A DNA stretch of 64,000 nucleotides from Xanthobacteraceae bacterium (GCA_023954195.1 JAMLIK010000002.1:1-64000); one strand, 5' to 3'; positions 45,342 to 54,622 are shown, counted from the first letter of the stretch. Program-made: numbers and translations. The notes: generated by a model from the sequence alone, not told the origin.

Positions 45342-46124
45342 TCAGTTGACGACCGTGCGCCGGGCCGTCGGCGTCGGCGTCGCCTGCTCGGCGTTGTCCG
45401 GCGCGGGTGCCGCCGTCGCGGCGTCGCTCACCATGCCGGCGCGAGCGGGGGCAACCTTCATCTCGCCGAGCTTGGCGCGCACGCTCGGGGTGAGGCCCGG
45501 AAAATTGGCCACCGGCGCGAAGTCCGGGGACTGATCGGCGCCGAGCCGGACGCCGGTATAGGCGACGAGGCCGTCGGCGGTGGCGATCACGTCGCCGGAA
45601 CGCAGCGACGGATCCTGCGACAGATCGATCTGGGCGAGGCCGGTCGGGTCGCGGCCGTTACAGGTGCAATCGGCTTTCAGCGCCTTGCGATAGGCGAAGG
45701 CGTTCGGGCTGTCGGCGTAGCGTTCGCCGTTGCTGGCGACCGCGCCGTCGATGCCGCCGCCGGAATATACCTTGGTCTGCGCGGCCGGACAGAACGCCTG
45801 GCACATGCGTGCCGCGGTCGCGCCGCTCCTGACGGATAGCGTGAAATACTTGCCGTCACAGGTGCGTACGCAATAGGTCGAACCGCGCCCGGCGCTGGCG
45901 CTCGCGCTTGGCGGCGGCGGGGCGGCCTGCTGGTTGAGGCCGAACGGATCGGCGAAGAAATTGGCGGCTGAGGGCGGCGCGGACCGTTGCGGCTGCGGCT
46001 GATGTTGGGGCGCGCCGCCGAACAGGAAATCGAACAAGCCCTGCGCGGTCGCCGGAGCGGGCGCCACGGCGAGGGGGGTTGTGAGGACGGCCGCCGCGAG
46101 AACGGCGCGGCCGCGCCGGGTCAT
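45342..46124 (-). CDS. DUF2865 domain-containing exported protein
   Basis: The 260-residue protein has a signal peptide (VLAAAVLTTPLAVAPAPATA), a Pro/Gln-rich stretch, and a cysteine-containing core (about residues 80-160; GSTYCVRTCDGKYFTLSV, MCQAFCPAAQTKVYSGGGID, ADCTCNG). This is the DUF2865 pattern of Rhizobiales, of unknown function. Six cysteines in the core suggest disulfides in the periplasm. ATG 46124 is preferred over the GTG at 46163 because the signal peptide then begins in the usual place. Confidence 0.8.
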   Translation of the reverse strand: MTRRGRAVLAAAVLTTPLAVAPAPATAQGLFDFLFGGAPQHQPQPQRSAPPSAANFFADPFGLNQQAAPPPPSASASAGRGSTYCVRTCDGKYFTLSVRSGATAARMCQAFCPAAQTKVYSGGGIDGAVASNGERYADSPNAFAYRKALKADCTCNGRDPTGLAQIDLSQDPSLRSGDVIATADGLVAYTGVRLGADQSPDFAPVANFPGLTPSVRAKLGEMKVAPARAGMVSDAATAAPAPDNAEQATPTPTARRTVVN

Positions 46125-46256
46125 GGAACGCAATTCGATACGCAACGCCAACTCCAGCCGCACCCGGTCCGCGCAGCGCGGGGTTGCACTGCGTCGTCTG
46201 GCGCCGACTTTATCGCGGGATGGTAAACGAGAGATGAGCGCGGAAGTTCCGCCGGC

Positions 46257-47702
46257 TCAGATGCCGAGCAGCGACAGCACGACGAAGACCGGCAGCAGCA
46301 CCGCGAACGACCACAGCATATAGCCGAAGAAGCTCGGCATCCGGATGCCGCGCTCGGTGGCGATGGCGTAGACCATGAAGTTGGGCGCGTTGCCGATATA
46401 GGTCATCGCCCCCATGAACACCGCGCCGAGCGAAATCGCGGCCAGCACCGGGGCCAGATCGGTCATCAGGTGCGCGGCGTCGCCGCCGGCGAGCTGGAAG
46501 AACACCAGATAGGTCGGCGCATTGTCGAGGAACGACGACAGGCCGCCGGTCAGCCAGAAATAGGCGGCCGGATTGGGCGTGCCGTCACCGCGCGTCACCA
46601 GGCTCAGCACCGACTTGAACGCGCCCTCGGGCCCGGCTTGCAGCATCGCCATCACCGGGACGATGCAGATGAAGATCCCGGCGAACAGGATGGCGACTTC
46701 CTTGATCGGCCCCCAACTGAAGCCGTTGGCGGCGCGGTCTTCCTTGCGCGTGAGCCTCAGCGAGGCGATCGCGACCAGCACGAAGATGGCGTCGCGGGCG
46801 AGATCTTGCAGTTCGAGATGAACGCCGGCGACGGCGAAAGTCACGCCGGGGCGCCATTGCGCGCTCATCAGGATCGCGCCGATGATGACCGCGATCAGCG
46901 CGAAATTGACGGTGCCGTGCAATTTGAGCGGCGTATCCGGCGTCGGGTCGGCGCGACGCGGCGTCCGCTCCTCGCGGCGATAAAAGTAGCTGTCGATCAC
47001 CACGAAGATCGCCATCACCGCGGCGCTGACCGCGAGCGTTTCCGGCCACAGATGTTGCGTGGTCCAGAAGAAATCGACACCCCGGAGGAAGCCGAGGAAC
47101 AACGGCGGATCGCCGAGCGGCGTCAGCGAGCCGCCGATGTTGCAGACCAGGAAGATGAAGAACACGAAGACATGGGCGTTGAACTTGCGGTCGTCGTTGG
47201 CGCGGATCAGCGGCCGGATCAGGATCATCGCCGCGCCGGTGGTGCCGACCAGGCTGGCGGCGGCGGTGCCGATCGCCAGCAGCGCCGTGTTGGTGACGAC
47301 GCCGCCACGCAGATTGCCTTCGAGATAGATGCCGCCGGCAACGGTGAACAGCGCCAGTAGCAGCAAGATGAACGGCATGTAGTCGAGCAGCGCGGTATGC
47401 GCCAGCGTCGTCGTCACAATGCGCGGATCGGTGGTGACGAGCAGCGGCACGATGACGGCCGCCGACCAGAACGTGGCGAACTTGCCGAGGTGGCGCTCCC
47501 AGACATGCGGGTAGAACACCGGCCCGGTCGCGATGCTGAGCAGGATGCCGGCGAACGGCAGCGCCCACAGCCAGCTCAGTTTCGCGCCGTCAAGCCCGTC
47601 GGCCGCGTAAGCCGCGCCCGGCCACGCCGTCACGGCTAGGACGGCGAAGGCGGGGAGGGCGGCGGCGAGGGTTGGGCGGAGTATCGCGGGCACGGCGGGC
47701 AC
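46257..47702 (-). CDS. NhaD-like sodium:proton antiporter (ion transporter superfamily)
   Basis: A 481-residue inner-membrane protein with about 12-13 hydrophobic helices and an N-terminal signal-like helix ending AYAADG. Landmarks are VGTTGAAMILIRPLIRAN near 155, NIGGSLTPLGDPPLFLGFL near 190, and FLDNAPTYLVFFQLAGG near 390. These are characteristic of the NhaD/citrate-transporter-like (arsenical-pump) superfamily. Sodium/proton exchange is the likely activity; an organic-acid carrier cannot be excluded. The start is GTG 47702. Confidence 0.85.
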   Translation of the reverse strand: MPAVPAILRPTLAAALPAFAVLAVTAWPGAAYAADGLDGAKLSWLWALPFAGILLSIATGPVFYPHVWERHLGKFATFWSAAVIVPLLVTTDPRIVTTTLAHTALLDYMPFILLLLALFTVAGGIYLEGNLRGGVVTNTALLAIGTAAASLVGTTGAAMILIRPLIRANDDRKFNAHVFVFFIFLVCNIGGSLTPLGDPPLFLGFLRGVDFFWTTQHLWPETLAVSAAVMAIFVVIDSYFYRREERTPRRADPTPDTPLKLHGTVNFALIAVIIGAILMSAQWRPGVTFAVAGVHLELQDLARDAIFVLVAIASLRLTRKEDRAANGFSWGPIKEVAILFAGIFICIVPVMAMLQAGPEGAFKSVLSLVTRGDGTPNPAAYFWLTGGLSSFLDNAPTYLVFFQLAGGDAAHLMTDLAPVLAAISLGAVFMGAMTYIGNAPNFMVYAIATERGIRMPSFFGYMLWSFAVLLPVFVVLSLLGI

Positions 47703-47746
47703 CTATGCTGGGATCGGAGACCGGTCCGCCGAATGGCGGGTTGCGT

Positions 47747-48313
47747 TCATCTATTGAGGAATTCTGACGCCTTGAACAGTGAACGAAAGGCGAGGCCGAC
47801 GTTGGCGAAGGTCTCCGCCGCGCCTTCGCCGCGGTCGACCATGGTGAACACCAGCGCGATCTCCGCGCCGGCGTCGCGCACCGCCTCCGCCGCCTTGATC
47901 GCCGAGCCGCCGGTGGTGGTGACGTCCTCGACGATCACCACGCGCTTGCCGCGCAGGCTCTCGCCCTTGGCGAGCCCTTCCACCGCCAGCCGCGCGCCGT
48001 GCTCCTTCGGCTTCTTGCGGACAAAGAACGCGGCGATCGGCGCTTGCCTCAGCCAGGACAGTTGCGCGATGGCGCCCGCGAGCGGCACCGCGCCCATCTC
48101 TAACCCGCCGACATAGTCGAGCCGGTCGTCCTTCAGCGCCTCGAAGGTCAGCTCAGCCAGCAAGGCCGCGCCCTCGGGATCGAGCATGGTCGGCTTCAGG
48201 TTGAAATAGAAGTCGCTCTTTCGCCCGGATGCGAGGGTGATTTCGCCGCGTCCGAACGAGCGGGCGAAGATGATGTCGGCAAGGCGGGCGCGGGCGGCGG
48301 AATTGTTGGACAC
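47747..48313 (-). CDS. pyrE: Orotate phosphoribosyltransferase
   Basis: The 188-residue enzyme of pyrimidine synthesis adds phosphoribosyl pyrophosphate to orotate. The PRPP motif [20 protein letters not shown] lies near residues 123-143 and the flexible-loop region [10 protein letters not shown] near 98. Length is typical. The start is GTG 48313. It is close behind the antiporter gene's upstream end, but the two are not obviously one operon. Confidence 0.95.
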   Translation of the reverse strand: MSNNSAARARLADIIFARSFGRGEITLASGRKSDFYFNLKPTMLDPEGAALLAELTFEALKDDRLDYVGGLEMGAVPLAGAIAQLSWLRQAPIAAFFVRKKPKEHGARLAVEGLAKGESLRGKRVVIVEDVTTTGGSAIKAAEAVRDAGAEIALVFTMVDRGEGAAETFANVGLAFRSLFKASEFLNR

Positions 48314-48379
48314 GGCGGGGACTTTCGAACAGACCAGAAACGGGCTTGACGACTATCAGCTTTGACGAAATCGACAAAT

Positions 48380-48453
48380 GTCATGGGCGGACTTGATCCG
48401 CGCATCCATCTTTCCGGGAAAGGATGGATTGCCGGGTCAAGCCCGGCAATGAC
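48380..48453. repeat. Dispersed repeat, family D copy 2 (inverted)
   Basis: The reverse complement of the copy at 40993-41065: GTCATGGGCGGACTTGATCC, CGCGCATCCATC, then GGATTGCCGGGTCAAGCCCG and GCAATGAC. It lies between the TRAP large permease stop and pyrE, all on the minus strand. Confidence 0.8.
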
Positions 48454-48545
48454 ACCCGAAAGTCTTCCGTCAGAACACGAACTGCTATAGCCGCCGCGGC
48501 GGTCCGTTTCCAGAGCGGATCGCGCATCGTCAACAAGCCTCGTCG

Positions 48546-49868
48546 CTAACCGCCGCGCACCGGCCCCATCAGCGTGTCCGGCAGCCAGGTGGCGATGTCC
48601 GGGAATATGCAGAGGATCACGATCGCCAGCATCATGCACAGCACATAGGGGATGGTGCCGTACATGATCCGCGTGACCGGCACGTCCGGCGCGATCGAGT
48701 TGACGATGTAGAGGTTCAGTCCGACCGGCGGGTGGATCAGGCCGATCTCCATGTTGATGGTGATGATGACGCCGAACCAGATCGGGTCGAAGCCCGCGGC
48801 GGTGATGATCGGCAGCAGGATCGGCGCGGTCATCAGGATAATGGCCGCCGGCGGAATGAAGAAGCCGCACACCAGCAGGAAGACGTTGATGAGGAACATC
48901 AGCACCCAGCGGTTGACGTGCATGTCGGCGATCGCCTGCGCCAGCGTCTGGGTCAGGTACAGCGAGGTCAGCATGTAGCCGAACAGCACGGCGGCGGCGA
49001 TAATCATCAGGATCATCACCGATTCCCGCGTGGTGTCGTAGAGGATCAGCCACCATTTGTCCGGCGACCACATTCGGTAGATTACGATGGCGAGCACCAC
49101 GCACAACGCGGCGCCGACGCCGGCCGCCTCCGACGGCGTCGCGACGCCGCCGTAGAGCGTGTACATCACGCCGACGATCACCACGACGAACGGCAGAATC
49201 TTCGGGATCGACTGGAATTTCTGCCGCCACGAATAGCGGAAGTCCGGCGCGTGGGCGCGGAATCCGCGCTTCCACAGAATGAACATGGTCCACAGAATGA
49301 ACAGCGCGGTGAGCAGGACGCCGGGAAAAACGCCGGCGAGAAACAGCCGGCCGATCGAGCTTTCGGTGGCGATGCCATAAAGGATGAAGGTGATCGAGGG
49401 CGGGATCAGGATGCCGAGCGTGCCGCCGGCGCAGATCGCGCCGGTGGCGACGTCGTCCGGGTAGCCGCGGCGGCGCATCTCGGGAATGCCCATCTTGCCG
49501 ATCGCGGCGCAGCAGGCCGGCGAGGAGCCGGTCAGCGCGGCGAAGATCGAGCAGGCGCCGATGTTGGAGATCACCAGGCCGCCGGGCACGCGATAGAACC
49601 AGCGGTCCAGCGCCTCGTACAGATCCTTGCCGGCGGGCGAGGAGCCGATCGCAGCGCCCATCATCACGAACATCGGAATCGAGACCAGGGTGAAGTCGTT
49701 CAGGCTGCCGTTGAAGGTTTCACCGACGACCTGAATGGCGTCGATGCCCTGGAAGATGACGAGGAATGAAATGGCGAGCGCCCCGAGCGCGAAAGCGACC
49801 GGCGCGCCGGACAGCAGCACGATCAGCGTGACGACCAGAACGATGGAGCCTTGAACGGCGGGACTCAT
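48546..49868 (-). CDS. TRAP transporter large permease (DctM family)
   Basis: The 440-residue membrane protein has about 12 helices and the family signatures FTLVSIPMFVMMGAAIGSS near 55, GGTLGILIPPSITFILYGI near 145 and INMEIGLIHPPVGLNLYIV near 365. It uses a sodium or proton gradient to move a carboxylate delivered by the binding protein. Its start overlaps the small-permease stop (ATGA). It is downstream in the order binding protein, small permease, large permease. Confidence 0.94.
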   Translation of the reverse strand: MSPAVQGSIVLVVTLIVLLSGAPVAFALGALAISFLVIFQGIDAIQVVGETFNGSLNDFTLVSIPMFVMMGAAIGSSPAGKDLYEALDRWFYRVPGGLVISNIGACSIFAALTGSSPACCAAIGKMGIPEMRRRGYPDDVATGAICAGGTLGILIPPSITFILYGIATESSIGRLFLAGVFPGVLLTALFILWTMFILWKRGFRAHAPDFRYSWRQKFQSIPKILPFVVVIVGVMYTLYGGVATPSEAAGVGAALCVVLAIVIYRMWSPDKWWLILYDTTRESVMILMIIAAAVLFGYMLTSLYLTQTLAQAIADMHVNRWVLMFLINVFLLVCGFFIPPAAIILMTAPILLPIITAAGFDPIWFGVIITINMEIGLIHPPVGLNLYIVNSIAPDVPVTRIMYGTIPYVLCMMLAIVILCIFPDIATWLPDTLMGPVRGG

Positions 49869-50383
49869 GCGGCTTCCTTCGGACCGAGGCCGAACGGCGG
49901 TTCGCGGCCGGTGATGAGATTATAGAGGCTGGCCACGTATTGCAGCGTCAGGATGCCGAAGCCGATCGGCATCGCGGCGTAGGGAATCCACAGCCGCACC
50001 CGCCACATGGTGTCGGAGGCCCAGTTGTTGGCCCAGGCCTCGTGCCAAAATTCGGCGCCGAGGATCGTCATGACCAGGCAGAAGGCGAACGACATCAGCC
50101 CGGCCGCCACCGCCAGCCAGTAGCGCGCGGTCTGCCCGAGATACAGCGGCAGCACGTCGACATTGACGTGGCCGCGATTGAGCAGCAGGAACGGCGCGCC
50201 GATGAAGGTCGCCGCGATCAGGCTGTAGGTAGTGAAGTCGGTCTGCCAGATGGTGTTCTGGTTAAGCACGCTGCGAACGAAGACCATGTGGCAGACCACC
50301 ACCACCGCCGCCGCGATCAGCAGCGCCGCGACGAGGCCGCATAGTTTCGAGATCATGGTGATGGTGCGGATATAGAAATCCAT
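49865..50383 (-). CDS. TRAP transporter small permease (DctQ family)
   Basis: The 172-residue protein has four hydrophobic helices (about 15-35, 50-70, 90-112, 128-150) and the DctQ-type segment FLLLNRGHVNVDVLPLYL. It partners with the large permease, whose gene overlaps by four bases. A family A repeat lies upstream, between it and the binding-protein gene. Confidence 0.9.
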   Translation of the reverse strand: MDFYIRTITMISKLCGLVAALLIAAAVVVVCHMVFVRSVLNQNTIWQTDFTTYSLIAATFIGAPFLLLNRGHVNVDVLPLYLGQTARYWLAVAAGLMSFAFCLVMTILGAEFWHEAWANNWASDTMWRVRLWIPYAAMPIGFGILTLQYVASLYNLITGREPPFGLGPKEAA

Positions 50384-50411
50384 GGGATTGATTCCGACAC
50401 GTGTATTTCCT

Positions 50412-50531
50412 CGTCATCGCGAGGAGCGAAGCGACGAAGCAATCCAGTCCTTGCCTTGGGGCCTTCTGGATTGCTTCGCGGAGCCTGTGCTCGGACGGCG
50501 CGGAGCGCCGATCCGAGTGCTCGCAATGACG
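50412..50531. repeat. Dispersed palindromic repeat, family A copy 3 (long form, inside TRAP operon)
   Basis: It starts CGTCATCGCGAG and ends CTCGCAATGACG, with an inner block shared in inverted form with 15491-15608. It separates the binding-protein gene from the permease genes, which are otherwise in one operon. As a long hairpin it could lower permease expression relative to the binding protein. Confidence 0.85.
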
Positions 50532-50579
50532 GTTCAGTCGCAAATGACGGTTCAAGCTGAGGTGACGTCGTGCCCCCGC

Positions 50580-51575
50580 TTATTTGACCGCCAGCGCCTC
50601 GTCGATGAGCTTCTTGCCGTCGGGCACTTCCTTGGCGAAAGTGGCGTAGGAGCTTTTCTGCGCCACCTTGATCCAGGCGTCGTATTCCTCCGGCGTCAGG
50701 GTCACCACCTCGACGTTATGGTCCTTGAAGGTCTTGACCAGCTTGTCGTCGAGTCCCTTGCTTGCCTTGGCGAAATACTCCTGCGCCTTTTTACCGGCGG
50801 CGAGCAGCGCCTCCTGCTGCGGCTTGGTCAGGCGGTCGAAGGTCTTCTTCGAGATCAGCACCGGCTCGTACATGAACCACAGCGCGTTGTCGCCGGGCGC
50901 GGTGAGGCACTTGACCTGCTCGTAGAGCCGGAACGAAATGAAGCTGCCGGCGCTGGTGTCGGTGGCCTCGGCGACGCCGGTTTGCAGCGCGTTGTAGACT
51001 TCGTTGCTGGGGATGGAGACGATCGAGGCGCCGGCTTCCTGCCACATCGCGGCGAAGGTCGGACCGGCGGAGCGGGTCTTCAGGCCCTTGATGTCTTCGG
51101 GCTTGCGGATGCACTTGTCCTTGGAGGCCACCGCGCCGGCGAGCCACGCGTCGGCCAGCACCATGACGCCGGCCTTCTCGATGTGCGCCTTGATGTCCTT
51201 CATGAATTGCGAATCGTTGAGGCGGGCGGCGCGCTCGTGGTTGCGCACCAGGCCGGGCATCAGCGTCGCGCCGAAGGCACGGACCTTGCCGCTGGCGTAA
51301 TCCAGCGGAAACGACGAAATGTCGAGCTGGCCGCGCGTCATCGCGTTCCATTGCTCGTTCGGCTTGAATAGCGAGGCGCCGGGATAGACCTGGATTTCGA
51401 GGCCGACATTGGCGGCCTTCACGTCGCGGGCGATCATCTGCACCATTTCATCGCGCGGATCGCCCTTGCCGCCGGGGAACTGATGCGATGCCTTGAGCAC
51501 CGTCTGCGCCTGCGCCGCGATGCTGAAAGCGGCGACGGTGGCCACCCCCGCCAGAACAGAGATCAGCTTCTTCAT
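50580..51575 (-). CDS. TRAP transporter substrate-binding protein (DctP family)
   Basis: The 331-residue protein has a signal peptide (MKKLISVLAGVATVAAFSIA, cleavage at AQA-Q) and the DctP fold. The carboxylate-binding arginine lies in IKGLKTRSAGPTF near residue 150 and the family segment SNEVYNALQTGVAEATD near 178-195. It captures an organic acid in the periplasm for the DctQM permease. The ligand cannot be named; C4-dicarboxylates and many other carboxylates are used by this family. Confidence 0.92.
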   Translation of the reverse strand: MKKLISVLAGVATVAAFSIAAQAQTVLKASHQFPGGKGDPRDEMVQMIARDVKAANVGLEIQVYPGASLFKPNEQWNAMTRGQLDISSFPLDYASGKVRAFGATLMPGLVRNHERAARLNDSQFMKDIKAHIEKAGVMVLADAWLAGAVASKDKCIRKPEDIKGLKTRSAGPTFAAMWQEAGASIVSIPSNEVYNALQTGVAEATDTSAGSFISFRLYEQVKCLTAPGDNALWFMYEPVLISKKTFDRLTKPQQEALLAAGKKAQEYFAKASKGLDDKLVKTFKDHNVEVVTLTPEEYDAWIKVAQKSSYATFAKEVPDGKKLIDEALAVK

Positions 51576-51692
51576 CGTCGTCCTCCCGTTGCCTGTTTTT
51601 ATTGGGCGGCATTAGAACGGGCATCGATGCGGGCTGTCAATCGATCGTCCGTCGGATCCCCGGCCGCGGCAAAATCCGGGCTATACTCGCGC

Positions 51693-52646
51693 ATGACGAA
51701 TCGCCGCCCCATTCTCGCGCGCCTCCTGCTGACGGGGGCCATCGCCTGCGCGACCTTGTCGATCTCCGTCGCCGCGCGGGCGCAGGAAAAAGGCACGCTG
51801 CACCCGAAGCCGCTGCCGCCGCTGGCCCACCCCGACGATCCGGCGCTGCCAGCCAAGCAACTGTTCGGCCGCAAGCTCAGGCCCAGCGCCCAGCCGCCGC
51901 AGGCGATCGGTTTCTACGCCAAGGGCTGTCTCGCCGGCGGCGCGGAACTGCCGGTCAACGGGCCGACCTGGCAGGTGATGCGGCTGTCGCGCAACCGCAA
52001 CTGGGCGCATCCGGAGATGGTGGCGCTGGTCGAGAAGCTGTCGGCGAAGGCGCATCGCGCCGCCGGCTGGCCCGGCCTGTTGATCGGCGACATGGCGCAG
52101 CCGCGCGGCGGGCCGATGATTACCGGCCACGCCAGCCATCAGATCGGGTTAGATGCCGACATCTGGCTGACGCCGATGCCGAACCGGATGCTGTCGCGTA
52201 ACGAGCGCGAGGAAATGTCGGCGGTCGACATGGTGCGCGCCGACCGACTCGACATCGATCCGCGGGTCTGGACGCCGCGTCACCTGGAAGTGATCCGCGC
52301 CGCCGCGCTGGAGCCGCGCGTCGAGCGCATCTTCGTCAACGCCGCGATCAAGAAGGCGCTGTGCCGCGAGGCGCGCGGCGACCGGAGCTGGCTCGCCAAG
52401 GTGCGGCCGATGTACGGCCACAACTATCATTTCCATGTCCGCATCACCTGCCCGGCGGGCAATCACGGCTGCACCCCGCAAGCCCCGCCGCAGCACCGCG
52501 AGGGCTGCGCCGCGAGCGATCTCGCCTACTGGTTCAGCGACGCGGTGCTGCATCCGAAGCCGCGGCCGAAACCGCCGAAGCCGCCGCACCAGATCACGCT
52601 GTCGGAATTGCCGCCGGCCTGCCGGCAGGTGCTGAAGGCGCCGTGA
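51693..52646 (+). CDS. mepA: Penicillin-insensitive murein endopeptidase
   Basis: A 317-residue periplasmic enzyme with a signal peptide (ARLLLTGAIACATLSISVAA), cutting D-Ala-mDAP cross-links in peptidoglycan. Zinc-site motifs are HASHQIGLDADIW near residues 148-160 and HNYHFHVRI near 245. Six or more cysteines (GCLAGG, ALCREARG, ITCPAG, GCTP, GCAA) suggest disulfides as in MepA. Start ATG 51693. Confidence 0.93.
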   Translation: MTNRRPILARLLLTGAIACATLSISVAARAQEKGTLHPKPLPPLAHPDDPALPAKQLFGRKLRPSAQPPQAIGFYAKGCLAGGAELPVNGPTWQVMRLSRNRNWAHPEMVALVEKLSAKAHRAAGWPGLLIGDMAQPRGGPMITGHASHQIGLDADIWLTPMPNRMLSRNEREEMSAVDMVRADRLDIDPRVWTPRHLEVIRAAALEPRVERIFVNAAIKKALCREARGDRSWLAKVRPMYGHNYHFHVRITCPAGNHGCTPQAPPQHREGCAASDLAYWFSDAVLHPKPRPKPPKPPHQITLSELPPACRQVLKAP

Positions 52647-52680
52647 GGGCGCGGCCGATTGCGCCGGCATCCGCAAGACC

Positions 52681-52773
52681 ATGCGGTTCGATCTGGCGGC
52701 GGGTCCGTTCGTCGTTCAGGTCAGCCGCATGACCGAAAACACCGTCGCGCTGGCGATCCTCTCCGTCGATTAG
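52681..52773 (+). CDS. Short orphan ORF, possible gene remnant
   Basis: A 30-codon frame (ATG 52681 to TAG 52773) encoding MRFDLAAGPFVVQVSRM then TENTVALAILSVD, which looks like a C-terminal beta-strand fragment of a normal protein rather than random sequence. No ribosome-binding site is seen. It may be the tail of a decayed gene between mepA and modA. I do not recognise the parent family. Confidence 0.25.
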   Translation: MRFDLAAGPFVVQVSRMTENTVALAILSVD

Positions 52774-52827
52774 CGCGGGGGACTTTACGGGCGTTGCCGG
52801 CCTGTTATTCTCGGCGGGCGACATCTT

Positions 52828-52846
52828 GAGGGGCCGTAAGCCCCTC
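52828..52846 (+). promoter_or_regulatory. Hairpin in the modA leader
   Basis: GAGGGGC (52828-52834), loop CGTAA, GCCCCTC (52840-52846): a perfect 7-bp stem about 105 bases upstream of modA, followed by further GC-rich foldable sequence. It could be a leader structure controlling modABC; no ModE-type operator or known riboswitch is recognised. Confidence 0.4.
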
Positions 52847-52952
52847 GGCCTGCCGGAACGGCGCTTCCGCCCGTCGCCACCTCACCCGTCTTGAACTTGA
52901 TTCGCCGCCGCGCGCGTGTCCGCGCCGGGGGCGCTGGATCTGGAGCGCCATC

Positions 52953-53738
52953 ATGCGTCGTCTTGCCGGCTTTCTGTTCGCTTTCGCGATCCTTGCGGGA
53001 TCGCTCCATGGGCCCGCGCGGGCTCAGGATAAAAGCCTCACCGTATTCGCCGCCGCCTCGATGAAGAACGCGCTGGACGAGGCCAGCGCCGCCTACACGG
53101 CGAAATCCGGCGTCAAGATCAGCGCCAGCTATGCCGCGAGTTCCGCGCTCGCCAAGCAGATCGAGCAGGGCGCGCCGGCGGACATTTTCGTCTCGGCCGA
53201 CACCGCCTGGATGGACTACGCGATCAAGAACAAGTCGATCAACGAGGCCAGCCGCACCGATCTGCTCGGCAACGCCATCGTGCTGATCGCGCCGAAGGAT
53301 TCCAAGATCGACAACGTCGCCATCGGCCCTGGCTTCGATCTCGCCAAGCTCGCCGGCGACGGCCGCATCGCCACCGGCGACGTCAAGGCGGTGCCGGTCG
53401 GCAAATACGCCAAGGCGGCGCTGGAGAAGCTCGGCGCGTGGCAGGCGGCCGAGCCGAAGTTCGCGATGGCCGAGAGCGTCCGCGCCGCGCTGGCGCTGGT
53501 GGCGCGCGGCGAGGCGGGGCTCGGCATCGTCTATTCGACCGACGCCAGGATCGAGCCCGGCGTCAAGACCGTCGGCGTCTTCCCGGCCGATTCGCATCCG
53601 CCGATCATCTATCCGGTCGCGGCCACCGCGACCGCCAAGGCCGAGGCCGCCGACTATCTCGCGTTTCTGAGAAGCGCGCAGGCCAAGGCGATCTTCGAGA
53701 AGTACGGCTTCTCCTACCTAATCAAGCCTGTGTCCTAG
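52953..53738 (+). CDS. modA: Molybdate-binding periplasmic protein
   Basis: The 261-residue protein has a signal peptide (LAGFLFAFAILAGSLHGPAR, cleavage after ARA) and the ModA fold: LTVFAAASMKNALDEASAAY near residue 30, YAASSALAKQIEQGAPADIF near 60, and ARGEAGLGIVYSTDA near 190. It binds molybdate (or tungstate) for ModBC. ATG 52953 follows GGAGC. A repeat element separates it from modB. Confidence 0.95.
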   Translation: MRRLAGFLFAFAILAGSLHGPARAQDKSLTVFAAASMKNALDEASAAYTAKSGVKISASYAASSALAKQIEQGAPADIFVSADTAWMDYAIKNKSINEASRTDLLGNAIVLIAPKDSKIDNVAIGPGFDLAKLAGDGRIATGDVKAVPVGKYAKAALEKLGAWQAAEPKFAMAESVRAALALVARGEAGLGIVYSTDARIEPGVKTVGVFPADSHPPIIYPVAATATAKAEAADYLAFLRSAQAKAIFEKYGFSYLIKPVS

Positions 53739-53771
53739 CGTTTTTGGGTTGGATTGAATCGCTCCCATGCC

Positions 53772-53920
53772 GTCATTCCGGGGCGCTCGCATCTTGCGAG
53801 CGAGCCCGGAATCCATGACCACCGCCGGGCGTATGGATTCCGGGCCTGCGCATAGGAATGCGCATCCCGGAATGACGGGTGTGCTTTTGATTTTGCGTCG
53901 ATCCAACCGGAAAGGAGTCT
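53772..53920. repeat. Dispersed repeat, family C copy 2, inside the mod operon
   Basis: It opens CGTCATTCCGGGGCGCTCGC and contains two GGAATCC/GGATTCC arms around CATGACC; the second half (53835-53920) is the inverse of 15636-15718. The outer ends (CGTCATTCCGGG ... CCCGGAATGACG) pair as a long hairpin. Its right end supplies AAAGGAG, the ribosome-binding site of modB. Confidence 0.8.
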
Positions 53921-53926
53921 AGCGCG

Positions 53927-54622
53927 GTGCTCGACATCTCTCCCGCCGAATGGACGGCGGTTCTGCTGTCGCTGAGGGTCGGGCTGGTGGCGACGCTGGT
54001 CGCCACCCCGATCGGCATCGCGACCGGCTGGCTGCTGGCCCGGCATCAATTCTGGGGCAAGTCCGCGCTCGACGCGGCGATCCACCTGCCGCTGGTGCTG
54101 CCGCCGGTGGTCACCGGCTATCTGCTGCTGCTGACGTTCGGACGCAAGGGCCTGATCGGCGGCTGGCTCGCCGACCATCTCGGCATCGTGTTCTCGTTCC
54201 GCTGGACCGGCGCGGCGCTGGCTTGCGGCATCATGTCGTTCCCGCTGCTGGTGCGACCGATCCGGCTGTCGATCGAGGCGGTGGACCGCCGCCTGGAGCA
54301 GGCCGCGAGCACGCTGGGCGCGGCGCCGTGGAAGGTGTTCCTGACCGTGACCTTGCCGCTGGCGCTGCCGGGCGTGCTGGCCGGGATGGTGCTCGGCTTC
54401 GCCAAGGCGATCGGTGAGTTCGGCGCCACCATCACCTTCGTCTCCAACATCCCCGGCGAAACCCAGACCATTTCGGCGGCGATCTACACCTTGACCCAGA
54501 CGCCGGATGGCGACGCCGCGGCGCTGCGGCTGGTCGCCGTCTCCGTCGTGATCTCGATGATCGCGCTGATTGCGTCGGAATGGTTCGCGCGGCGCGCCAC
54601 GCAACGCCTGCACGGGACCTGA
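53927..54622 (+). CDS. modB: Molybdate ABC transporter permease
   Basis: The 231-residue inner-membrane protein has five or six helices and the ABC permease coupling motif EQAASTLGAAPWKVFLTVTL near residue 125, then GFAKAIGEFGATITFVSNI. GTG 53927 follows GGAAAGGAG, which lies in the end of the repeat element. ModC starts two bases after its stop codon. Confidence 0.95.
   Translation: MLDISPAEWTAVLLSLRVGLVATLVATPIGIATGWLLARHQFWGKSALDAAIHLPLVLPPVVTGYLLLLTFGRKGLIGGWLADHLGIVFSFRWTGAALACGIMSFPLLVRPIRLSIEAVDRRLEQAASTLGAAPWKVFLTVTLPLALPGVLAGMVLGFAKAIGEFGATITFVSNIPGETQTISAAIYTLTQTPDGDAAALRLVAVSVVISMIALIASEWFARRATQRLHGT

Noticed and set aside
52828-52952. Molybdenum cofactor riboswitch upstream of modA
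   Set aside because: A hairpin is present, but I cannot match the conserved bases of the Moco RNA motif; it is kept only as an unassigned leader hairpin.
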